From Bacteroidales bacterium (GTDB lineage Bacteria; Bacteroidota; Bacteroidia; Bacteroidales; UBA932): 5,444 bases of DNA. The stretch's first letter is position 1. Every line of letters begins with the position of its first letter. Below, one piece after another: positions 1 through 5,444 of the stretch. The notes beneath the pieces are model-generated. The model was not told the origin of the DNA. It worked only from the letters and a program-made list of their open reading frames with translations, and did not search any database. The stretch lies in assembly GCA_017556665.1 (NCBI GenBank), contig JAFYMJ010000116.1:1-5444 (forward strand), in the 5' to 3' direction. Made by a program: the position numbers and the translations under genes.

Positions 1-1944
1 ATGGTGGTGGATGATGCCATTGTGGTTCTGGAGAATGTAACCACCCATATTGAGCGTGGTAGCCGTCCTAAGAGTGCAGCTGTATATGCAACAAATGAGG
101 TTGCTATCTCAGTAATTGCGTCTACACTAACAATGCTTGCCGTATTCCTTCCTTTAACCATGATTAATGGTATGGCCGGTGTATTGTTCCGTCAGTTGGG
201 TTGGATTGTAAGTATTATTATGATAGTGTCAACTATTGGTGCGTTAACATTCATTCCAATGTTGTGTTCTCAATGGCTAAGACAGAATCCTACCAAAGGT
301 AAATTCCAACAGGCAATTTTTGGTCCAATTACAAAATTCCTTGACTGGCTTGATGTTGCGTATGGAAAATTGCTTAACTGGTGCGTAAGAAACAGAAGAA
401 AAACAATTCTTATATCTTTATTGCTGTTCTTGGTGGTAGTTGTAGGTGGAGGCAAGATGGTTAAGACAGAGTTCTTCCCTATGAGTGATAATGGCCGTAT
501 AAGTGTAACAGTTGAGTTGCCAATGGGTACAAGACAAGAGATTACCCGTGATTTGGCATTGGAGCTTGTAGAGAGATTCAGAACCAAGTATCCAGTAATT
601 AGAACTTGTAATGTGAGCTTGGGTGCGTCAAATTCAAACAGTAGTACATTTGAGATGATGCAGACATCTGGTACCCATTATATGAGCTTTAACATTAACC
701 TTGGTAGTGTGGAGGATAGAGAGATTGGCCTACTGGAGGTTTGTGATGGTATGCGTACAATCTTGGCTGAATATCCTAAGATTAGAACATTCCAGGTTAT
801 TGCAGGTGGACAACAAGGTGGTATGGGAGGTGAGAGTGCCGTTGATGTAGAGTTGTATGGTTATGACTTTGCTGCTACAGATAAGGCTGCCCAAGAGGTA
901 GAGAGACAATTCCGTGCAATTCCTGGTATCAAGCAGGTTAAGATTAGCCGCGAGGAGTACACTCCAGAGTTCCAGGTAGATTTTGATAGAGAGAAAATTG
1001 CTCTTAATGGTTTGAATACAAGCACTGTTTCAACTTATTTGAGAAACAGAATCAATGGTGCAACAGCATCTTACTATAGAGAAGATGGTGATGAGTATGA
1101 TATTATTGTAAGATATGCTCCTGAGTACCGTACAACAGTAGAGGATATTGAGAATATATTAGTATACAACCCTATGGGTAAGGGTGTAAGAATTAGAGAT
1201 CTTGGTGAGGTTAAAGAGATTCTTACTCCTCCAACAATTGAGCGTAAAGACCGTGAGCGTACAGTAACCATTTCAGCTGTCGTACCAAAAGGTATGGCGT
1301 TGTCTGATCTTGTTGCAGAGACCAACAACTTTATGAAAACAGCAGATATTCCTATGGGTATTTCATGGCAGCTAGGTGGTACATATGAAGACCAACAAGA
1401 TACTTTCAAGGATCTGATTACACTTATGATACTTATTATCATATTGGTATTTATAGTTATGGCTGCTCAATTTGAGTCGCTTACATATCCTTTTGTAATT
1501 ATGTTCTCAATACCATTTGCGTTTGTGGGTGTGATTTTAGGACTTATATTTACAGGAAATCCTTTGAACGTTATGTCAATGGTGGGTCTTATTATGCTAA
1601 TGGGTATTGTAGTTAAGAATGGTATTGTGCTTATTGACTATATTATCTTGTGTAGAGAGAGAGGAATGGGTATCCCTTACTCAGTTGTTACATCTGGTAA
1701 ATCCCGTCTAAGACCTGTGCTTATGACAACACTAACAACCGTATTGGGTATGGTGCCTATGGCTATTGGTACAGGTGAGGGTTCAGAGATGTGGAGAGGA
1801 TTGGGTATTACAGTTGCATGGGGTCTTTCTGTTTCAACCCTAATCACATTGGTTATTGTGCCAGTAATGTATTGTGTATTTGCAGGTAATGGTCTAAAAC
1901 GTAACCGTAAGAAATCACTTAAAGCTTTAGCAGCTAAAGCATAA
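1..1944 (+). CDS. RND efflux permease, HAE1/AcrB-like (C-terminal part, 5' truncated by window)
   Basis: Inner-membrane proton/substrate antiporter subunit of a tripartite efflux pump, which would work with a periplasmic adaptor and a TolC-like outer-membrane channel. The 647 visible residues start inside TM4: VVDDAIVVLENV carries the Asp pair (residues 4-5) matching the D407/D408 proton relay of E. coli AcrB, so the ATG at position 1 is internal and about 400 residues are missing upstream. TM5 and TM6 (about 35-90) and TM7 (about 133-152) follow, then a large periplasmic porter/docking domain (about 155-465). TM8 to TM12 come last, with AAQFES at 488-493 and GIVVKNGIVLID containing Lys539, the equivalent of AcrB K940. 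The DD/K relay is therefore intact. The DDA motif favours the HAE1 (drug) branch over the heavy-metal CusA branch. The actual substrate cannot be read. The gene ends in TAA, 17 bp before the PII-like gene, so the two are probably co-transcribed. Confidence 0.95.
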   Translation: MVVDDAIVVLENVTTHIERGSRPKSAAVYATNEVAISVIASTLTMLAVFLPLTMINGMAGVLFRQLGWIVSIIMIVSTIGALTFIPMLCSQWLRQNPTKGKFQQAIFGPITKFLDWLDVAYGKLLNWCVRNRRKTILISLLLFLVVVVGGGKMVKTEFFPMSDNGRISVTVELPMGTRQEITRDLALELVERFRTKYPVIRTCNVSLGASNSNSSTFEMMQTSGTHYMSFNINLGSVEDREIGLLEVCDGMRTILAEYPKIRTFQVIAGGQQGGMGGESAVDVELYGYDFAATDKAAQEVERQFRAIPGIKQVKISREEYTPEFQVDFDREKIALNGLNTSTVSTYLRNRINGATASYYREDGDEYDIIVRYAPEYRTTVEDIENILVYNPMGKGVRIRDLGEVKEILTPPTIERKDRERTVTISAVVPKGMALSDLVAETNNFMKTADIPMGISWQLGGTYEDQQDTFKDLITLMILIIILVFIVMAAQFESLTYPFVIMFSIPFAFVGVILGLIFTGNPLNVMSMVGLIMLMGIVVKNGIVLIDYIILCRERGMGIPYSVVTSGKSRLRPVLMTTLTTVLGMVPMAIGTGEGSEMWRGLGITVAWGLSVSTLITLVIVPVMYCVFAGNGLKRNRKKSLKALAAKA

Positions 1945-1961
1945 TTAACAAACTAAGAAAT

Positions 1962-2255
1962 ATGAAAGCAGTATTTATATCATATAACCAGGCCTTTAAA
2001 GAGGAGATTTTAGATATTATGCTAAAAGCTGGTGTTAAAGGTTTTACAAACTGGGAAGAGGTAACAGGCAGAGGTTCACAAACTGGTGAACCTCACCTTG
2101 GTGACCACGCTTGGCCTACCCTTAACTCTGCAATGCTTTGTATGGTTGAGGACAGAATTGCAACAGATTTTATGAAAAGGCTTAAGACTTTGGACGAGAA
2201 CAACCCGTTAATGGGATTGAGAGCGTTCAGCTGGAGTGTTGATGGTACATTCTAG
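1962..2255 (+). CDS. PII-like small protein downstream of RND pump
   Basis: A 97-residue soluble protein with no signal peptide or membrane segment. The start MKAVFISYNQAF is a beta strand followed by a helix. Next comes a Gly-rich segment at about 31-52 (EEVTGRGS, GEPHLGDHAWP), a strand (SAMLCMVED, 56-64), a helix, and a final strand GLRAFSWSV (85-93). This beta-alpha-beta / beta-alpha-beta order and length resemble the PII/CutA-like ferredoxin fold, and small PII-like proteins of this kind (compare DUF3240) are known beside RND efflux genes. The long T-loop with the uridylylated Tyr of GlnB is not present, so classical nitrogen signalling is unlikely. His45, His49 and Cys60 could be ligand positions, but that is a guess. 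The gene follows the pump by 17 bp with an A-rich leader (aactaagaaat) and no Shine-Dalgarno, typical for Bacteroidetes. The TAG stop overlaps the stop of the opposing glycosyltransferase gene. Gene certain; PII-like assignment probable; role unknown. Confidence 0.85.
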   Translation: MKAVFISYNQAFKEEILDIMLKAGVKGFTNWEEVTGRGSQTGEPHLGDHAWPTLNSAMLCMVEDRIATDFMKRLKTLDENNPLMGLRAFSWSVDGTF

Positions 2256-3361
2256 AATTGTTTTAGGAGTTTGCTAAAGGTGGTAACTCCCAAAACTTTT
2301 TTAACAATAATACTTAGAGGAGCAATCCCTACAGGTTTATGGGTGCGGTTATTGTCCAATTGGGTAATGACCGCATTCTTTTTCATTTCTCTGTATGCTT
2401 TATGTGCTTTGAATACTGCTGCTGTAAATGAGAATTTGCCTTGCAATGTGTAAACTGCTGCTGTTAATCCGTCTATGCACATTCTAATGAATATAAAAAT
2501 ATCCCTGTTGAACTTCTTATATCCAAAAGCTTCCCATCCCTCATTTACAGGGAGATTTTTATATAGCATCAGAAGATTGTTTCTGTAGTTGAAGAATAAT
2601 TTTCTTGGTGAATTGTTTGGAAGAGTACCTCCACCAAGATGGTATACAAAGCTTTCTGGTACAGCCCAAACCTCATATCCGCTAAGTTGGGCTCTCCAGC
2701 AGAAATCAATCTCTTCCATATGGGCAAAGAAACTCTCGTCAAGTCCTCCCAAATTATTCCATACAGAACTTCTTACCATCATACATGCTCCTGATGCCCA
2801 GAATACCTGCATAGGGGAGTTGTACTGTCCTGAATCTTTTTCTATTGTAGAGATTACCCTTCCCCGACAAAAAGGGAATCCCCATCTGTCAATGAATCCA
2901 CCAGCTGCCCCTGCGTACTCAAATTCTTCCTCCCCTTTACCTGAGTTGGCTATGGAGAGATGTTGTGTAAGAGATAGCATTTTGGGTTGGCATATTCCGG
3001 CTCCTTTATTTGAATCCATAAAAGTTACAAGGGGTTGTAACCAGCCGTCGGGAACAAGAATATCTGAATTGAGAAGAATGAAATACTCTGCCTGAACTTG
3101 CTGCAGTGCTCTGTTGTATCCCCCTGTAAAGCCGTAATTCTGGTCAAGTTCAATGATGCGGATGTTGGAGTAATTCTCTTTTACCCATTCCACAGAACCA
3201 TCTGTAGAATTATTGTCGGCGATAATAATTGAAACATTGTTTCCTTTAAGGTTGCTGTTTGTTGTTATGCAGGTGGGGGTATGGGAAATTAGCGGTGCAA
3301 GGTATTCTTTTAGCATCGCTTTTCCGTTCCAGTTTAATATTACTACAGCAACTTTATCCAT
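2252..3361 (-). CDS. Family 2 glycosyltransferase (rhamnosyltransferase-like)
   Basis: Predicted 369-residue GT-A fold enzyme that transfers a sugar from a nucleotide-sugar donor, probably during cell-surface polysaccharide or O-antigen-like glycan synthesis at the cytoplasmic membrane face. Visible motifs: VVILNWNG at 6-13, ADNNSTDGS at 48-56 (nucleotide binding), NYGFTGGYN at 75-83, LLNSD at 96-100 (metal-binding DXD-like site), ASGACMMVR at 189-197, GLDESFFAHMEEIDFCWR at 206-223 (acidic catalytic-base region) and HLGGGT at 241-246. These are typical of the WbbL/rhamnosyltransferase-like GT2 group. A stretch at 26-44 between strand 1 and the DNNS motif looks longer than usual. The start MDKVAVVILNWNG was chosen because the beta strand and first motif begin there. 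An upstream in-frame ATG at 3496 would overlap the divergent transporter gene and add an AT-derived hydrophobic tail. The gene stands alone with no glycan cluster visible, so donor and acceptor cannot be named. Confidence 0.9.
   Translation of the reverse strand: MDKVAVVILNWNGKAMLKEYLAPLISHTPTCITTNSNLKGNNVSIIIADNNSTDGSVEWVKENYSNIRIIELDQNYGFTGGYNRALQQVQAEYFILLNSDILVPDGWLQPLVTFMDSNKGAGICQPKMLSLTQHLSIANSGKGEEEFEYAGAAGGFIDRWGFPFCRGRVISTIEKDSGQYNSPMQVFWASGACMMVRSSVWNNLGGLDESFFAHMEEIDFCWRAQLSGYEVWAVPESFVYHLGGGTLPNNSPRKLFFNYRNNLLMLYKNLPVNEGWEAFGYKKFNRDIFIFIRMCIDGLTAAVYTLQGKFSFTAAVFKAHKAYREMKKNAVITQLDNNRTHKPVGIAPLSIIVKKVLGVTTFSKLLKQF
2261..2302 (+). terminator. Probable intrinsic terminator of the efflux/PII-like operon, inside the opposing gene
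   Basis: Five bases after the PII-like stop codon the + strand can fold into a stem. TTTT (2261-2264) pairs with AAAA (2292-2295), there is an A/C mismatch, and GGAGTT (2266-2271) pairs with AACTCC (2285-2290). The loop is 13 nt, and a C plus six T (2297-2302) follows directly. On the - strand the hairpin has no T tail, so it would act only on + transcripts. It lies wholly within the last codons of the glycosyltransferase gene on the other strand. The large loop and mismatch lower confidence. Confidence 0.55.
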
Positions 3362-3369
3362 AACAGTCA

Positions 3370-3403
3370 CAAAGATAGCTAAAAATAGCAGTGCAGTTAG
3401 AAA
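3370..3403 (-). promoter_or_regulatory. Bacteroidetes-type promoter for the glycosyltransferase gene
   Basis: The - strand reads TATCTTTG at 3377-3370, a perfect match to the Bacteroidetes -7 box TAnnTTTG. A weak -33 candidate TTTC (3403-3400) lies 22 bp upstream, against a consensus of TTTG at about 19-21 bp. Transcription would start about 6-8 nt after the box, near 3363, almost on the ATG at 3361. This implies a leaderless or nearly leaderless mRNA. The -7 box is seen directly; its use is inferred. Confidence 0.5.
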
Positions 3404-3428
3404 TAAATGCCAAATATTTTTATCTTTG
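3397..3428 (+). promoter_or_regulatory. Bacteroidetes-type promoter for the POT transporter gene
   Basis: TATCTTTG at 3421-3428 is a perfect TAnnTTTG -7 box. TTAG at 3397-3400, one base off the -33 consensus TTTG, lies exactly 20 bp upstream, a standard spacing. Transcription would start near 3435, giving an AT-rich leader of about 47 nt before the ATG at 3482, with no Shine-Dalgarno. No operator-like inverted repeat is obvious in the leader. Confidence 0.6.
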
Positions 3429-3481
3429 TAAATTATGTTACTTTTTGTGTAAACTATTACTAATTTAAAATACTTAATTCT

Positions 3482-5044
3482 ATGTTTAAAAATCATCCTA
3501 AAGGATTGTTGGCAGCTGCATTAAGTAATATGGGTGAGCGTTTTGGCTACTATATTATGAACGCGGTTCTAACTCTTTTCCTATGTTCTAAATTTGGTTT
3601 GGCAGATGAGAATGCAACACTTATCTATTCATTCTTCTATTCTGGAATCTACGTTCTAAGTTTAATTGGTGGTTTGATTGCAGACAGAACAAGAAACTAT
3701 AAGGGTACCATTATGACTGGTTTGGTTATTATGGCTACCGGTTATGTAGTGTTGTCTATTCCAATTTTGGCTACTCCTCAAAATTCTACATGGCTATTGG
3801 CTGTTACATGTTTGGCTCTATTCCTAATTGCTTTTGGTAATGGTTTATTCAAAGGTAACTTGCAAGCAATTGTTGGCCAAATGTATGATAACTTTGAGGC
3901 TGATGCTGCAAAACAAGGCCCAGAGGCTCTTAAAATTGCTAAAGACAAGAGAGATTCTGGTTTCCAAATTTTCTATGTGTTCATTAATATTGGTGGTCTT
4001 ATTGCTCCATTCATTGCTCCATATCTAAGAGCTTGGTGGTTAGGTAAGCATGCGCTTAAGTATAACGCAGATCTTCCTGCTTTATGTCACGAGTACATTA
4101 ATGAGGGTGCAAACATTGCTGCAGAGAAATTGCAAAACTTGCAAGAGTTGGTAACTGCTGTTGGTGGTACAGTAACAGAGAATCTTACTGATTTCTGCTC
4201 TACTTATCTTGATGTATTCAACACAGGTATTCACTACTCATTCATTGCTTCTGTAGTTGCAATGCTTATTTCTCTTGTAATCTTTATTGCAACCAAGAAA
4301 ATATTCCCTACTCCTGCAAAGAAAGAGGCTGCTGCTTCTGTACAATATACTGCAGAGGAGAAAGCTGCAATGGCTAAAGAGATCAAACAAAGAATGTATG
4401 CTTTGTTTGCAGTTTTAGGTATTGTTATCTTCTTCTGGTTCTCATTCCACCAAAATGGTGCTTCTCTATCTTTGTTCGCTAGAGACTTTGCTGATACTTC
4501 TACTATTGCTCCAGAGATTTGGCAAGCAGTTAACCCATTCTTTGTAATTGTGTTGACTCCAATTGTAATGTTTATTTTTGGTGCATTGGCTAAGAAAGGC
4601 AAAGAGATTTCTACACCTAAGAAGATTGCTTACGGTATGGGTATTGCTGGTTTGGCATTCGTATTCCTTGCTATCTATTCATACATGCAAAACTATCCTT
4701 CAGGTGAGGATTTCAGAAATATGTCAGCAGCTGCTAAAGAGGGTATTAAAGCTGGCCCATGGGTGTTAATTTTAACTTACTTCTTCTTGACAGTTGCTGA
4801 GTTGTTCATTTCTCCACTTGGTTTGTCATTTGTATCTAAAGTTGCTCCTAAGAGTATGTTAGGTCTATGTCAAGGTCTATGGCTATGTGCAACAGCTATT
4901 GGAAACTTGATGTTGTGGGTTGGTCCTGTTATGTATAATGCATGGCCAATCTGGCAATGTTGGGTTGTATTCCTTGCAGTTTGTCTAGTTTCTATGGGTG
5001 TTATGTGGGGTATGGTTAAATGGTTGGAGAGAGTTACCAAATAA
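3482..5044 (+). CDS. POT/PTR2 family peptide transporter (MFS), atypical proton-coupling residues
   Basis: A 520-residue inner-membrane transporter, expected to import di/tripeptides with protons. The start MFKNHPKGLL leads straight into TM1. I count about 12 membrane segments (approximate residues 22-36, 46-66, 77-95, 104-125, 163-183, 251-272, 307-325, 350-370, 383-401, 425-446, 460-480, 489-511). Family signatures: NMGERFGYY at 16-24 (the ExxERFxYY motif), FYVFINIGG at 164-172 (PTR2 signature, FYxxINxG) and AELFISPLGLSF at 439-450. Conserved TM4 Lys is present (Lys124 in GLFKGN), as is the TM10 Glu (Glu440). However, the first Glu of ExxER is Asn16, the Arg four residues after ERFxY (PepTSt R33) is Asn27, and the TM7 Glu (PepTSt E300) is His323. 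A periplasmic loop of about 65 residues (184-250) between TM5 and TM6 is much longer than usual. The gene is monocistronic, with its own promoter and terminator. Family assignment is secure; substrate and coupling are less so. Confidence 0.95.
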   Translation: MFKNHPKGLLAAALSNMGERFGYYIMNAVLTLFLCSKFGLADENATLIYSFFYSGIYVLSLIGGLIADRTRNYKGTIMTGLVIMATGYVVLSIPILATPQNSTWLLAVTCLALFLIAFGNGLFKGNLQAIVGQMYDNFEADAAKQGPEALKIAKDKRDSGFQIFYVFINIGGLIAPFIAPYLRAWWLGKHALKYNADLPALCHEYINEGANIAAEKLQNLQELVTAVGGTVTENLTDFCSTYLDVFNTGIHYSFIASVVAMLISLVIFIATKKIFPTPAKKEAAASVQYTAEEKAAMAKEIKQRMYALFAVLGIVIFFWFSFHQNGASLSLFARDFADTSTIAPEIWQAVNPFFVIVLTPIVMFIFGALAKKGKEISTPKKIAYGMGIAGLAFVFLAIYSYMQNYPSGEDFRNMSAAAKEGIKAGPWVLILTYFFLTVAELFISPLGLSFVSKVAPKSMLGLCQGLWLCATAIGNLMLWVGPVMYNAWPIWQCWVVFLAVCLVSMGVMWGMVKWLERVTK

Positions 5045-5072
5045 CAATTTGAAGTATTCCTTACAATATACC

Positions 5073-5105
5073 AATTAGGGTGGCCAAAAGGTCACCCTAA
5101 TTTTT
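5073..5105 (+). terminator. Rho-independent terminator of the transporter gene
   Basis: AATTAGGGTGGCC (5073-5085) and GGTCACCCTAATT (5090-5102) form a 13-bp stem with one G-U wobble and an AAAA loop. The T tract runs 5101-5105, so its first two bases also close the stem. It lies 28 bp after the transporter stop codon and has no T tail on the reverse strand, so it is a one-way terminator for the upstream gene. The group II intron begins at the next base. Confidence 0.9.
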
Positions 5106-5444
5106 GTGTACGCCCAGCATGGGCATGTTCTAACGGGTGAAAGTCCCTAATGCGCCCTAATGACGGGAAGCATATAGCCAATGGCAAGGGTGTCCATCGT
5201 GAGGTGGAATCTGAAGGAAGCCGGCGGCAAAAGTCTGGCCTGACGGACAGAAATCGCATATAAGGCCTACATGTAGGGTGAGATTGCACGTGAAATCAAA
5301 GCCCAATAGTCATTCGGAATACATGTGGGTAAATGCGGCAGGCATAAGGCGGAAAGAGCATGTTCTTATCTGGGGAGGTCTCGCAGACGAGCCAAGAGGC
5401 AAGTAGTAACAACGAACTGCGAGAAGTCAGCCGAAGCCATAGTA
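5106..5444 (+). mobile_element. Group II intron, 5' ribozyme part (domains I-III), 3' end and ORF outside window
   Basis: Retroelement that self-splices from RNA and moves by target-primed reverse transcription. The start GTGTACGCCC matches the group II 5' end GUGYG in four of five bases. It is followed by the hairpin GCCC/GGGC (5112-5115 with 5121-5124), a GGG/CCC hairpin (5135-5137 with 5145-5147), and ATGC..CCC / GGG..GCAT (5150-5157 with 5165-5173). A TCCATC/GGTGGA stem capped by a GTGA (GNRA) tetraloop sits at 5193-5208, followed by the GGAATCTGAAGGAAGC element common to these introns. Near the end, TCTCGCAG (5379-5386) pairs perfectly with CTGCGAGA (5417-5424), and the GAAGTCAGCCGAAGCCATAG block (from 5424) normally just precedes the maturase/reverse transcriptase gene in domain IV. 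GC content is visibly higher than in the neighbours (33 of 60 bases in 5221-5280), consistent with a foreign element. No coding region is supported in this stretch. Recognition rests on remembered similarity to bacterial ltrA-type introns; I do not assign a structural class. Confidence 0.87.

Noticed and set aside
1..3. ATG at position 1 as the start of the efflux gene
   Set aside because: It falls inside TM4 next to the Asp-Asp proton relay. Family proteins have about 400 residues before this point, so it is an internal Met at the window edge.
270..1442. Open frames on the - strand under the efflux gene (270-587 and 1074-1442)
   Set aside because: They are complementary to well-conserved RND coding sequence, Ser/Ile-rich and motif-free.
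2173..2215. Weak hairpins near the end of the PII-like gene as a - strand terminator
   Set aside because: Stems are only 3-4 bp of clear pairing and have no convincing T tail on the - strand.
2415..2463. Direct repeat ACTGCTGCTGT
   Set aside because: Two copies encode similar short Thr-Ala-Ala-Val segments in the glycosyltransferase C-terminus. Too short and coding-constrained to count as a repeat element.
2589..3095. 168-codon open frame on the + strand
   Set aside because: It is antisense to the conserved glycosyltransferase motifs and has no domain of its own; a shadow frame.
3362..3496. N-terminal extension of the glycosyltransferase starting at 3496
   Set aside because: It would overlap the divergent transporter start and span both promoters. 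It adds 45 residues with a hydrophobic run not expected before the VVILNWNG strand, and no other ATG lies between. The run reflects AT-rich intergenic DNA.
5092..5289. 65-codon open frame on the - strand
   Set aside because: It is antisense to the intron ribozyme and the terminator. The Arg/Pro-rich composition reflects structured RNA sequence, with no recognisable protein motif.

Overview
The window looks like a chromosomal segment from a member of the Bacteroidales; I cannot fix the genus from sequence alone. Support comes from the moderately AT-rich coding DNA, the lack of clear Shine-Dalgarno sequences, two perfect TAnnTTTG (TATCTTTG) promoter -7 boxes of the Bacteroidetes type, and protein families with a Bacteroidales flavour.

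Layout. (1) Positions 1-1944, + strand: the C-terminal ~60% of an RND-type (HAE1-like) inner-membrane efflux permease whose 5' part lies outside the window. (2) 1962-2255, +: a 97-residue PII-like small protein 17 bp behind the pump, probably in the same operon. (3) 2252-3361, - strand: a family 2 glycosyltransferase of the rhamnosyltransferase-like type. It converges on the PII-like gene, and the two stop codons overlap inside the palindrome TTCTAGAA. A terminator-like hairpin with a T6 tail that could end the efflux operon lies inside the last codons of the glycosyltransferase gene. (4) 3362-3481: a 120-bp divergent intergenic region carrying the same TATCTTTG box once on each strand. (5) 3482-5044, +: a POT/PTR2 family peptide transporter of 520 residues. 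It has an unusual set of substitutions at the charged positions that couple protons in well-studied family members, and a long extra loop. (6) 5073-5105: a strong intrinsic terminator for the transporter gene. (7) 5106-5444: the 5' ribozyme part (domains I to III, up to the edge of domain IV) of a group II intron, inserted exactly at the end of the terminator T tract. Its reverse transcriptase gene and its 3' end lie beyond the window.

Functionally these are a drug/solute export operon, a surface-glycan gene and a peptide uptake gene next to a mobile retroelement. No multi-gene novel system is evident. The points most worth following are the altered proton-coupling residues of the POT transporter, the PII-like protein tied to an RND pump, the terminator embedded in an opposing gene, and the intron placed at a terminator tail.
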